A stretch of 64,000 nt of DNA, taken from NCBI GenBank assembly GCA_026225945.1, contig JAMJFZ010000107.1, forward strand, positions 43,266,501 through 43,330,500, read 5' to 3'. Source of the DNA: Cricetomys ansorgei (taxonomy: Eukaryota; Chordata; Mammalia; Rodentia; Nesomyidae). The translations under genes were made by a program, and so were the position numbers. Shown here in pieces: positions 1 through 11,624 of this stretch (the first letter of the stretch is position 1; each line of letters opens with the position of its first letter). Below the pieces are notes generated by a model, which was given only the letters and a program-made list of their open reading frames with translations, did no database searches and was not told where the DNA came from.

Positions 1-2589
1 GAAATTTCTAGTCCTCAGTCCATATGCAGGGACTAAGCACGGCAGCGTGTAGGAGGGCTAGCATGGCCTTAACTTAAAACAGCTCTTGGATCAAGTGTTT
101 CCCCCTTAAGTTTTGGTCTCAATTCTGACTTCAGAGTCCGCTTTGTCCTGTTTGGCTTTTACCCAGAAGCTCTTCTTGAAGTTGAGGGCTCTGTGCTTCT
201 ACTTATTCAGAATTGACTTGATTACCTTGGGGTGAGAGTTCAGCAATTGATCTCCGAAGCCAGGGCAGCTTCATGGCCCACATGAGCGTTGGAGTGAGGG
301 ATCCACCAAAGCCGGGCAGAGCCATAGAGGCCTTCAGTAAGATGCGTGCCCAGAGATAGGAGATCAGACTGGCTTCTATTGCAGATGCCTGTGACAGGGC
401 CTCTGAAACTCACACTTGACTTATGAGCAGGAAAGTTACTTTGTGTGTGACAAAGGGAGATCTTTATAGCTAACTTATAAATAGTGGACAGTTCATTTCT
501 GGTTTAGTTTACTCAACAAACTTTCTTCCTGCAGACTTTCCTAACTAAACTCTGGACAAATATAAATGCTTGAGTTTCACCCACTTCTTATATGGAGGGC
601 TTGTTGGTCTTGGCATTGGAGGAGGTTGGCAAGCACGGGCTCACTTCCAGGAACTGTTTCTGGTCTTTTCTGTCTTTGATTGTTGGGAATTATTGACTCT
701 CTGTGTACTTCCCTACAGAAGTCATGGTGACTTAACCATCTATACAGATCTTGTGATTTCACTCAGACTATTTCAAAATCTTCATTGTCTTTCCCTTCTT
801 TTAACCTGAGCCTGAAGGACCTGGTCACTCTGCCCTCTCAACTTGCCATTGGCTCCTGCCATTTGACCCCTGGCTGCACTCCAGCCATGTGGGCTTTTTT
901 GCTCCTGGGCGCATCATAACTCTCCCCAGGATAGTATTTTCTAACATCTGCAGCTTATAAAATGGAGTTGAGTCCAGAGGTGTTAAACAGTTTCTCTGGT
1001 TTGAAAGCAGAATACATTAGTCAATTTGTGAGTCAGAATTGGTATCTAGCTGCCCTGATTTTCAGTCATAAATTTTCTCTACTACACTAGTAATTCTCCT
1101 AGGCCTTCATCTCAAGACTTAGAGGTTCTGCCACTCAGATCTGTGCTCTCCATATCTCAGATCTATCTGCTCAACACACAGTGCTGATTTGGAAGCCGGA
1201 TGCTAAATTTAGTGTGTGGATTGAGTTGACATAATTACTTCAGAAATGCATCACATGCATGTTGGGACCCTAAGCAGAAAGAAGCCTTCCCAGCTCCAGC
1301 ATGGGGCATTCGGGGAAGGAAATGGGTAGCTGCAGGTGCCTCAGGATGAGGGTATGCCAGGTTCTGGGCCTCTGTTGTCTCCTCTCCACACTATGTGGCT
1401 CTCTGTTGACTTGCTGTGGTTTCTGCTTCTTCAGAAACAAGTACAATCTCCACTGAAGTGGTGTGACACTTGGGACTGTGACATCTCAGGAGGTAGGGTT
1501 TGATCAGACAATCCCATTTGCTCTTTATTTAAAAGAACATAGCAGCCTCAAGTTGAAAAGGAAGGCAAATAGTTCTGAGGTCCTAGGCAGCTGCAATTTC
1601 CAGAGGTTGTGACAATTAGTTCAGTAGCTGCTGGGAAATGCTGCCAGCTTCGTATTAGGAAGTCATCTTGAACCTTGGCTAACTCTTAAGTAAATATGTT
1701 CTCAAGGCCTCTGACAAGAGGAATTGGTAATGGTCTCAGTCTCTCTCTGACTTTCTGTCTGTCTCCCCCCTTCTTCCCACTCTCTCCCTTCCTCTCCCAT
1801 CTCTGTATGTGTACGTGTGCACCTGTGTATTTAAAAGTGAACATTTTTCTAGAAAATTAGCTTTTACAAGTGTATGTTTATTTAGATACACCCACAAAGC
1901 ATCTGGCATTCACAAAGCTAATTAGAAGCAAACTGCGTTAGCTTTATCCTCTCATAAAGAGGGGATTGCAAAATATTTTTCCCTTTTCGATAACTTCTGA
2001 GTTAGTTGCTCCACCAGTTAGTGTTCCTGTTAGCTAATGCGGGACACGTTCGGAAGCCATGATAGAAATGAAGTGATAATAGGCCTCAGCTCACCTATGG
2101 GAAAATGCCTGAGGTCTGTAGGGCTCCTGCCGCCCTGCATCTGCTTGCGACTGCAGTTCTAAGGCGCTGCTTCTCGCCTGGCAGTGAGCACAGCTGAGCC
2201 TGCCTTGGTACTGTTTGGTGCGTTGCATGTAGTGACTAAGTGGAACACGAAGGAAGGAAGTCGTGACGATGCCGGGGAACTGAAGGTCTCCAGGGAGGAT
2301 GTGCAGAACCTTACTTAGACTGCACTTTGAGGGAAACCGAACAGGCCCTAACCAAACGCGCTAGGGTTCATCTCCTGTGTGTTCTAACTCCTGCTAGTGT
2401 AGTTGTCAGACCCAGGAGCTACTGTCATATTTCTAATGCAGTGGTCCCCTCTGTCCTAGACTCACCAAGTGCTTCTTGAATTGATGAGTTAACTGGATCA
2501 AATGCAGTCGAAAGGCCTGTAACAATATGGCCAACATTCTGATGAGTACTGTTGCCTTTTCTAGAACTCCAGCTCTGAAGAAGAGAAAC

Positions 2590-2665
2590 AGGGATCCACA
2601 CTCCAGTCCACTTGTTTATACGGCAAGTGCTCTCACCACTGAGCCACCTCCCTCCCCGGCCCAGT
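2590..2665 (-). repeat. SINE remnant (tRNA-derived type)
   Basis: Reversed, the stretch reads like the 5' part of a B2/ID-type SINE: a 'cagtggtgagagcacttgcc' like segment at about 2626-2645 followed by a box-B-like part. It is short and diverged, so the family is not certain. Confidence 0.45.
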
Positions 2666-2817
2666 TTTGTCTCTCTGTACTCTGCTCTGTCTCTAGCTCT
2701 CACAGTCACACCTCAGAGATCCAGTAAGACAGACTGACAGGCAGTGTTCAGGCATAGACAGAGAGGACACGGCTGCTTGCTGCACAAACAAGGACTGGTG
2801 TTTGGATACATGTAAAT

Positions 2818-2950
2818 GCTGGGCTGGTGCGGTGGCCCACACCAGTAATTCCAGCACCAGAGGTTGGAAACCGGGCATCCCCAGAGCAAGGTGGCTCTCG
2901 AGAAACTTTCTCAAAGATTAAGGTAGAAGAGTGACCCAGGAACATTCCTG
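2818..2950 (+). repeat. Old B1/B4-like SINE
   Basis: The segment reads as a decayed 'gctggtgcggtggcccacac' head (2823-2842) followed by 'taattccagcac', as in B1-type SINE monomers, and runs into CA-rich DNA. Divergence is high and the family is unsure. Confidence 0.5.
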
Positions 2951-3326
2951 ACATCAACTTTGGGTCTCCACACATGTATGTGTGAAAACACGTAAGCTTA
3001 CATACACACATATATGCCCCCCACATACCTGTACACACTCATACCATACACACGTACACATGGAAAGAAGAAAATAATGCACAAACTGTAGAACTGCCCC
3101 TATCTAACTGTACCTGTATCTATACCTGTATCTATATTTATCTAGATACCTGTATCCATGGTGCCCGTCCTGTCTCCTTTTCATGTTAGACATATGATTT
3201 GTTTACATTATGGCCTAGGATTATTTTGTTTCCCTTGGGTTATCTCACCCACTCGCGTACCATCTACTAGTCAAAAAACCTTAAAGTCCCACTTACACAT
3301 CTAAAATGCCTCAACCACATTTTGCC

Positions 3327-3727
3327 TGCTCTAGTTATCTTTTGCTGCATGATATACTACATGCTGTGATAAAACAAGACCAAAGCCACTTGGGGAAGAA
3401 AGGGTTTACTTTAGCTTACAGTTGTAGTGCAGCATGAAGGGAAGTCAGGGTTAGGAACCTGGAGGCAGGAGCTGAAGCTGAAATCACGAAGGAGTGCTGC
3501 TTACTAGCTTGCTCCTTATGGCTTGCCCAGCCTGCTTTCTTATAGAACCCAGGACCACCAGCCCAGGGATGACCCTGCCACAGGAAGCTGGGCCTTCCTC
3601 CATCAATCAAGAAAACACAACACAGGTTTATCCATAGGGTAATCTAAGTGGGAGGATTTTCTCAATTGAGGTTCACTCTTCCAAAATGACTAATTTGTGT
3701 CAAGCTGACATAAAACTATCCAGCACA
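3327..3727 (-). mobile_element. Solo LTR, rodent ERVL-MaLR-like, antisense to Snx25
   Basis: The reverse strand begins TGTGCTGGATAGTTTTATG at 3727 and ends in a degraded 'tctcttagtt'-like boundary near 3327. It is the same LTR family as the 5' LTR at 4597-4991, in the opposite orientation. No internal sequence and no clear target duplication were found. The exact Repbase family name is not resolved here. Confidence 0.7.
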
Positions 3728-4596
3728 CACACAATGGTACACCCTAAGTGGTCCTAAGCAAAGCCTTGTGAGCCTGCATTTGGAGCAGTCTTGGGGAGGA
3801 ATTCCTCTTTTCTGCGGCATCCTCTGTAATTTACATCCAAGGTGGTACACCATTGGGTGCAGACTTGGTACTGAATGTGTGCCAAAGTCTCAGTCAGGCC
3901 AAGATCTGTGGGAGTTCAGGCTCCACTCTGTGATAGATGTCTCCATGGAGTGATTGTTCAGGCCCAAAGTGTGGATACTCTGGGGCTGGTAGATGTCTTG
4001 CACAGTGTCTCAGAACTCCAGGTCAGTGGCCTTTAATGATCTAGATTCAGAAATCATAGAGTCACTTCCACCATGATTGTAAGCCCACTCAGTTCTAAGA
4101 AAAGAAACCATATGTCCTGCTTTCCATAGGGAGATTTCTAGGAATGACATTGCAAAAGGAGTGTATGAGATGGACAATGTTGAGGCCACCTTGGACAATT
4201 ATCAACCACGTTGTTGAAAATTGAATTTGTAATCTTCCACAAATCCAGTTTTTCTCCAATGTTCCTGATCCAGTAATTGACCCCACTTTCCCCATTTGTC
4301 ATTAAAAAAACGTTGCAGAAGCCATACTTAATGCCTCTTTTTAAATTCTTTTTAAATCCTGAGTAACTTACCCTTTAGTCTAGCTGTTGGCCACTGGCTC
4401 TGTGATCCTCACATCCCTACGTCCTCTGTACTACCAATGCCATGAGCATGGTTCAGGCCATATTCCTCCCTGCACAGCATCATGGTAACAGTCTTCCCAT
4501 GACCTTTCCTTCAAGCCAACAGTCTTTCACTGTCTGATCCATTTTTTTATACTGCTTCCTATGTAATCTGATAAAATTAAACTCATCTATAGCATA

Positions 4597-6281
4597 TATG
4601 CTGGCCAGTTTTATGTCACCCTGACACAGGTAGAATCACTTTGGAAGAGGAGACCTCAATTGAGAAAATGGCCCCATCAGATTGGCCTGTGGGCAAACCT
4701 GTGGTGCATTTTCTTGATTTATGATTGATGTGGGAGGGCCCAGCTCACTATAGGTAATGCTACCGAAGGGCTGGTGGTCCCTAATACCAGGCTAGAAATC
4801 AGGCTAAACGAGTCATGAAGAGCCAGTCACTGAGCAGCACTCCTCCACTGGCCTCTGCTTCAGTTCCTGCCCTGACTATTTTTGATGATGAACTGTGACC
4901 TGATATTTATAAGTGGAATAAACCCTCCCCTCCCCAAGTTGCTTACGGTCAGGGTGTTTTATCACAGCAATATATAAACCTAACTAAGACAGAAATTGGT
5001 AACAGATTATGGGCTACTGCTATGACAGACATGACCATGTGTTTTGGGGAAGATTGTGGAAGGACTTTGGATCTTTGGGTTAGAAAACCCATTGAGAACT
5101 CAGAAGATAGTACTGAGAGCAGTGTAGATGATGGACGCCTGGCTGTGAAGTTTCAGAGGGAAGTTTGAGTCCCTTAAAGACACTGTTGGAGCTGTTTGAT
5201 ATTTTGAATTAAGAACCACTAAAATGAAACCTTTGCTTTTCTGAGACAATTGACACCAGTAAACTGGGGCTCAAGAATCAGCTCTTATTCAGAAGGGACC
5301 AGTCCAGAAGGGGCAGAGACTGCCTCATGCTGGCAGCCAAACTTGATAACGTGTAAGAGTTTCCCAAGTGGCTTTGAAGGCATGAAGAGGTCATGGAGAG
5401 CAGATAAGGCTTGGCACTGTGTGGCAGAAATAGAATCTATGAAAAGAGACCAGGAGAGGTCATTGGTGAAGGTGTAGCCTTAGTTACAGTGGAAGGCCCA
5501 GGATTGAAAGGGTCATGAAGAAAAGTTGAGGCTTGGCACTGTGTGGCAGGGTCAGAGTCCCTGAAGGGAACTCTAGGAGAGGCTATTAGTGAAAGTGCAG
5601 ACCAGATGTAGCAGGAGACCCCAGCATTTTGGAGATGCCAGTTCCCTTGGGATGACCACCAAGCCAGCAGCAGCCATAAAGTGGAGCTGGCCAGAGCCTA
5701 GACTACAAGCTGTGTGTGCTTCGCGGCAGGCCCGAGAGGTGGAGCTGCCCCACTCTTTAGAGCCCAGAGGACTGTGAGTGAATCAAGCACTGAATTCTTT
5801 ATGCTGCTGAATTTTGGGTTTGCTTTGATCGGATTGTGCCTGTGCTCCATTTCTTTCCTCTTGGAGTAAGAAAGTATTTAACTTGTTTTTGATTTTACAG
5901 GAACCCACAGTTTAAGATACTTTGAATTTTTAAAACAATTTTGAAATTTTATAGAGACTTTGGTGTTTTAGAGAAACTGGATATTTTAGAGACACATTGC
6001 AATTTTTGAGAGATTTTAGATTTTTTAAAGAGAGATTTTGAATATTTTTAAAGAGCCTGGGGGCTTTATAAGTATTTGAATTTGTAAAGTCTGTGAGACT
6101 TTAAGGTTTTTAGAACTTTTTATATTGTGATATCAATATTCATGTAAGATCTTGAAGATGAACAAGAAAGGAAAGGTCTGCCTTAATGGTGAGTTGGAAG
6201 TGTAAGATGAAATAAACCTTTTCCTTCCCAAATTGCTTTTTATCATGATATTTGGTTCAGAGCAGTAGAAAACCTAAGGCA
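4597..6281 (+). mobile_element. Degenerate LTR retrotransposon with 5-bp target duplication
   Basis: A 5' LTR (4597-4991, ending 'ctaactaagaca') carries an AATAAA signal near 4917. It is followed by 'gaaattggtaacag', resembling the start of MaLR internal sequences. A non-coding interior runs to about 6120, with two copies of a 122-bp module starting near 5408 and 5530. Only the last 100 bp or so of the 3' LTR remains (AATAAA near 6212, end at 6281). The flanking 5-mers are identical: gcata at 4592-4596 and at 6282-6286. This supports one insertion that later lost most of the 3' LTR. No intact coding frame remains. Confidence 0.75.
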
Positions 6282-6952
6282 GCATACTTCTTAAAGTTAT
6301 TAAAAGCATTGCAGTACATCTGAATTGAAGAAAGAAGTTCTTTCAGTATCTTTTGGCTCCTGCCTACTTCAGATTTATTTCCATTTGAGTTCTATTTGCA
6401 TCTGCTATGCAGGGCCCCAGAGTTCTCTCTCCTAGTCCAGGGTTCTCAGTTCCAGTCTCCTAGTCTTTCTGTCTGCCACATTCTATTAATTATTCATGTT
6501 TGTGTGAGTGCAGTTTCCTTAAGAAAGCCCAGGTTAGACCTCTGTCAAACCATTTGAGGGTATCTTATATTTTCCATATGGCCCACATTACACTTTTAAT
6601 TGCCAGTACTGTCTTTGATTCTTTTCCTTGCTAGCTAGATTCTAAAATGTTCCATAAAGTAAAACAACTGGTCTTAAATCTCAAAAGTCAAGCCAGTGCT
6701 TGACAGACACATGGTGAACACTCACCTGCATATGAATGCCTACATATTAATATGCATAGATATCCATATACAGATATTATATATTCATATGCTCACAAAT
6801 CAATTCCTGAGTGTATATATAGAGAGGTTTTATAAACATTTTATACCTTAGTAAGATTTGTCAGTGATATATTTATAAATGGCTGGATTTTGTATTTAGG
6901 AACCCATACATGTTTATAAATTCTCATTTGCTGTTTAAAAATATAGCATATT

Positions 6953-7095
6953 AAAGCCTGGTGTGGTGGTTCATGCCTATAATCCCAGCATTCAGGAGGC
7001 AGAGGCAGTGGATTTCTGTGCCAGCCTGGTCTGCAGAGCAATCTTCAGGCCTGCTGTGGCTAGATAATGAAACCCTGTCTCAAAAATAAAATTAA
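6953..7095 (+). repeat. B1 SINE
   Basis: The sequence starts 'agcctggtgtggtggttcatg' like, has 'ataatcccagca' and 'aaaccctgtctcaaaa', and ends in an A-rich, (TTAA)n-like tail at 7086-7107. It is moderately diverged and lies about 95 bp before a Snx25 exon. Confidence 0.9.
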
Positions 7096-7188
7096 TTAAT
7101 TAATTAAATGCAACACATCAGGCAGTGATCTGGCTCAGAGATGTTATGTTCCTTGTCTCCTGACTGACTACTATTCCTCTTATTCAAG

Positions 7189-7370
7189 GTAAGGAATCGG
7201 CTGCCATGAAAACTGATCTTTTGAGGGCCAGGAACATGAAAAGGTACATTAACCAGCTGACTGTGGCGAAGAAGCAGTGTGAGAAGAGAATCCGAATCCT
7301 GGGAGGTCCTGCCTATGACCAGCAAGAGGATGGGGCCTTGGATGAAGGGGAAGGGCCTCAGAGCCAAAAG
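7189..7370 (+). CDS. Snx25: Snx25 exon: helical, basic linker before the RGS domain
   Basis: The acceptor is ttattcaag and the donor gtagaac. The exon starts two bases into a codon and ends in phase 0. It encodes 61 residues including the split first codon. The basic RARNMKRYINQLTVAKK segment looks helical and is followed by an acidic EDGALDEGEG stretch. It matches human SNX25 almost residue for residue, which places it just before the RGS domain. Confidence 0.96.
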
Positions 7371-7729
7371 GTAGAACCTTGCAGCTTCTTATTTGTCTGT
7401 ATCAATTTTATTTATTTATTATAAACATGGTGTGACCACATGCGTGTTCTTTTACCACCTTAGTGTTTAAGACATGTTTCATGACCACAGGCTCATGTTG
7501 GTCTCATGAATAAAAAGCTACCTTACGGGCTGTCCTTGAACTCTGTAAATGGCAGTTGATGGTAGGCAAGTGAATAGATCTGTGTATGTGTGCACATGCC
7601 TGTGTATATTTTTCCACCCTTTGCTCCACTCATCCCTCTTCAAAGGAACTTGTTCTGTTTGCAGAGCCTCAATCAAAGTCACCCATCAATTGTTTAGACA
7701 ATAACTGGTTTCTCAGACCAACATTCTTT

Positions 7730-7945
7730 CTGCATTCCAAAAAGCTACACCTAGAAAGCTGGATCACACAGGCCATTAAGTGTGATCCTTACTAGAGCAG
7801 CCATGCTGATAGATCAAAGGATCAAAAGATCAAATGTTCTGCATTCAAGAAAGCTGGATCACACAGAAAGCTGGATCACACAGGCGGTGATCCTTACTGG
7901 AGCAGCCATGCTGCCAGATCAAAATATCAAAAAATCAAATACTTA
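7730..7945 (+). repeat. Tandem duplication, period about 109 bp
   Basis: Two copies, starting at 'ctgcattcc' (7730) and 'ctgcattcaag' (7839), share 'gctggatcacacaggc', 'gatccttact.gagcagccat' and 'agatcaaa.atcaaa' blocks. The second copy also repeats 'gaaagctggatcacaca' internally. Confidence 0.85.
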
Positions 7946-10047
7946 TTCTGCTACATGTTTCATTTAATTCTAGCTGAATTGCCATGAGCTCTTTTCTTGA
8001 TTTTTAGATAATGAAGTAGTAGATTTGAGTATCTTGCCCAAAGCCACATAGATAGGACAAAGCAGGACTAGATAAAGACCCAGATGCGCAGATGCAGTTG
8101 ATTCACACATCTTGGTGCTTTCTGGCTAAACCATAATGTGGCGAGCTTCGTGCCACACGTCTTGGACTGTTGGCTGATGGTGACTAACTAGAGCACAGGG
8201 ATAATCTCCAGCCCCATTTTAGGAACTATTCTAAGGGGAAGGCCCAGGCTTGTCTTCTAAGACCTAGAACAAGTTTGGGTGAAGGGAACTGCTGTGGTGT
8301 GTCCCACGGAGCTTGAGGAACCGCTTTACAGCAAATGCCAAATTCTTTTGTCAGATACCGGCCACAAAGAAAGCAGTAATATATGCAACCCTGGCTGCAG
8401 CCTCCAACATTTCCCTCTTCTCACTTTCAGTCTCAGTCCCTTCCCACGTATGTCTAGGTCTGAGTCAGGTACCTGTCTTCCCCTGCCTCCCTCCTCTAGG
8501 GCGAGCTTTTACCTCTCTCCATTCCTGACGTTCCTGAGTCTCCATCAGAGCCTCTTCAGGGAGGTTGCTGCCCTATCAGGAACAGGTGGCACCAATGAGC
8601 CTCAAGGGATCTGTTTGGTAGCCGGGTCCCCACGTCGTAAGTCTGTTTGTCTGCCAACAACTGTACTTGGGGACATTCTGCTTTATGATGCAGAGTGGAA
8701 GCTGTACTGCACGGTCAGTGTTGGGGCAGCAGACTCGGCAGGCTGAATCTGCCTTCCTGCTTCCTTCAGTGTTTTCCTCTTCATGTCTAGCAGTTTGTCA
8801 CAGAGAAGGAGTCCATCTTGTGTCCTTTCAACTCACTTACTCACTCAGTAGGCACTCACTGAGGGTTCGCCGCCTCTTGGCTGTTGGACTAGAATGAGGA
8901 ATAGGATAGAATCCCTATGTGCAAAGAACTCCACTTTATTTATAAAATAAAAATGTAAGTGATCTAGTAGAGATACAACATGTACACCTCAGAGAGAAAC
9001 CTAACGACTTCCTGGAGTTAAGAGTTATGGTACAGGAAATTCTTGGGAAGGCTTAGGAAAATTTAGTGTCATTTCAGTGCAAGTTTCCTTATGGAGACTA
9101 CAAGAAGACAGTCCGATGCTTGCTGCATTTAAAATGTATTCTCTCTAAACATTCAAGAAAGGAGAAACAAATTTTCATAGCATGAGCTTATCCTTATAGT
9201 CAAAGCGTTTCCTCCAGTCTTAAGGCTGGAAGACTCAGATAACACTACAGAATCCTAATGGTGGCTTGTCCTGCTGGAGTTAAAACTGGTTTGTTTTGAG
9301 CTGTTCTGATATCTTCATAAATGGATAAATCACCTTTGCTAAAACCTACTCCCCATCTGATCAAAAACCACTAAGTTTGCTTCATAAATTAGATGAGCCA
9401 CCCAGTTAAAAGAAAGAGATCACCAATGTGTAAAAGGCTCGGAATTTTATGTTGCTTCAGGAAATGAATTATAAAGCAACAGTTGGTCTGAAAGGACATG
9501 CCCTGTGAACAATAAACAAAAGAAATCTGGAGTATCTAATACTTATGTCTGACAAAGCAGATTTCAGAACAAGAAATATAACCAGAGATAAGGAACATTA
9601 TATTATGATAAAGAATCAAGCCATGAAGAAAACATGAAATCCTAAATATATTTGTAGTCAGTAAGAGACTTTACCGTACATAAAGCAAAAACTAACAAAT
9701 GGGTGGGAGAAAAAATGCTCAGTTATGGTTGTGGATATTAATAAGCCTTTCTAAGTAATTGTTAGAGCAGGTCAATTGAATGTGGCCAAGGCTACAGAAG
9801 ATGTAAGCATTCCTAACACCAACTGGAACTAAAAGACATTTACTACACAGCAACTCCAGAAACAGCAGAATGTGTGTTTTTCTCACCTTTATACACCAGG
9901 CAGACACTGGGAAGGATTATATTGCTGAATGATAAAATTATTCCCCTCAAATTAAAAAAGTTAATACAGAGATTATTGTCTGACCACATCAGAATTAATA
10001 TTAGAAATGAATAATAGAAAAAGATCTGAAAAATTCCCAGAAATTAT

Positions 10048-10048
<1 letters not shown>

Positions 10049-10103
<55 letters not shown>

Positions 10104-10104
10104 C
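10049..10104. repeat. (CA)n/(TA)n microsatellite
   Basis: An uninterrupted run of about 22 CA units passes into a short TATATA run. Confidence 0.97.
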
Positions 10105-10154
10105 AGTCAAAGAAGAAATCATAAAGGAAATTAGTAACTTTTAAAAATTGAAAT

Positions 10155-10735
10155 AGATTCTTCTCTCATACAATATGTCCTGATCCAGTTTCCGCTCCCT
10201 CCATTCCTCCCAGCCCTCCCCACCTGCCCCCAGTCCACCCTCAAGATCTGTTCATTTCCAGGGAGATCCATGAGTACCCCCTAGGGCACTCCTTATTACC
10301 TAGCCTCTCTGAGTCTGTGAATTGTAGCATGATTGTTCTTTACTTGACACTAATATCCACTTATAAATGAATATTGTAAGTGTTTGCTTTTCTGGGTCTG
10401 GGTTACCCCACTCAGAATGATTATTTATAGTTCTATCCATTTGCCCACAAAGTTCATGTTGTAATTTTTTTTAACAGGTGAGTAATAGTCCATCATGTAA
10501 ATGTACCACAATTTCTTTTTCCATTCTTCAGTTGAGGGGCATCTAGGTTGTTTCCAGTTTCTGACTATTTTGAATAATAATAAACTATTATAAATAAAGC
10601 TAAGAATATAGTTGAGCAATGTCCTTGTGGTAGGATGGATCATCCTTTGGGTATATGCCCAGGAGTGGTATACCTGGGCCTTGAGGTAGATGAATCGCCG
10701 ATTTTCTGAGGAACTGTCATATTGGGAAATTAATA
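10155..10735 (-). mobile_element. L1 fragment, 3' end of ORF2, antisense to Snx25
   Basis: On the reverse strand, frames near 10643-10425 keep the C-terminal L1 ORF2 signature (WKKKLWYIYMMDYYSPVKK). The segment nearer 10155 resembles the end of ORF2 and the 3' UTR of rodent L1 (Lx type). It is 5'-truncated and interrupted by stops, so it cannot move by itself. Confidence 0.9.
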
Positions 10736-11064
10736 ACTTTTAGATAGAGTAAAATTCAGTGTATTAGTTAGTATTTGTGGAACACCACTGAGCCAACACT
10801 TAGGACAAATATACAGTGTAATTTCTATATTCAAAAGGAAAGGAGCTCTGAAATTAGTGGTCTAAGGTTCTACTTCAACAAGTAAAACTTAAAAGAACTA
10901 GAATGAGGGGAAGAGAAACAATGCAAATTATAATAATGAGAAATGGGGTGTCAGCAGATGCTGCATGAAAGAAAGTTGGAGGATTTTCAGAAAAAAAAAT
11001 TAATGTAGATTTAAAGTGTGGGGCACAGAGAAAAGGAAATAAAACCTTAAGAATGGACAGCGGG

Positions 11065-11360
11065 GGTCTGGGGAAATGGTCCAGTCAGTTAGGTACTTGC
11101 CACACAGACATAAATGAGAACTCTCAAATGAGTTTGAAATCTTGACACCCACATGGAAAGCTGGGCACAGTGGCACCTGCCTCTAACCCCAGTGCTAGGG
11201 GAAGGGGCCGGAGCAAGACTGCAGCTTCCTGCCAGCCAGCCCAGCCAGATGGGGCCTCCAGGTTCCAGGTTCAGTGGCAGACTTCATGTGAAAAAATGTG
11301 AGACTGACTCAGGAAGACATCCATTACCAGTCTGTACACACATGCAGCTGCACACACAGA
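11065..11360 (+). repeat. Composite SINE (B4/RSINE1-type)
   Basis: A tRNA-derived head ('ctggggaaatggtccagtca') is followed by a B1-like part ('gctgggcacagtggcacctg' and 'ctaaccccagtgct') and a CA-rich tail. The same family is seen around 20096 and 22558. Confidence 0.65.
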
Positions 11361-11460
11361 GGGAAGGACAGCAGTGTGCACTCAGAGTAGATGCCAGTGT
11401 CTCAGACGACGTCACTTGCATACGTTTTAAGTGAATGCACTTTAAATGAAGTAGATAACT

Positions 11461-11624
11461 TTCTTTCCTTTTTCTTTTTTTCGAGACAGGGTTTCTCTGT
11501 TGTAACCCTGGCTGTCCTGGAACTCACTCTGTAGACTAGGCTGGCCTTGAACTCACAGAGATCCGCCTGCCTCTGCCTCCCGAGTGCTGGGAGTTAAAGT
11601 GTGAGCCACTACCACCCTGCCCAG
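11461..11624 (-). repeat. B1 SINE, antisense
   Basis: It opens with a T-rich run and 'cgagacagggtttctctg', then 'ttgtaac', and ends 'gtgagccactaccaccctgc'. It carries the 'caacagagaaacc' variant (read on the reverse strand) discussed in the findings. Confidence 0.95.

Larger units (their letters stand above)
1..7188. other. Snx25 intron (partial), with LTR elements and SINEs
   Basis: No Snx25 exon was found before 7189, so this is the 3' part of a long intron. Positions 1-2400 look like unique intronic DNA except for a pyrimidine-rich patch near 1735-1800. SINE-like remnants occur at 2590-2665 and 2820-2950, followed by CA-rich DNA to 3060. LTR elements occupy 3327-3727 and 4597-6281. Positions 6290-6950 show nothing distinctive, and a B1 lies just before the exon. 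Confidence 0.7.

Noticed and set aside
5589..5777. Frame resembling the reverse frame at 20926-20744
   Set aside because: The likeness comes from both being copies of the same non-coding LTR-element cassette. Each is short and lacks any protein family signature.
8279..8746. 155-codon open frame, the longest on the + strand
   Set aside because: It lies in a Snx25 intron, has no recognisable domain, low-complexity Ser/Pro/Leu content, and no splice or promoter support. Overlapping frames are also open, as expected by chance in a C/T-rich stretch.
10049..10104. Regular repeats that might suggest a CRISPR-like array
   Set aside because: All spaced-repeat signals in the window are microsatellites, SINEs or minisatellites; the DNA is mammalian.
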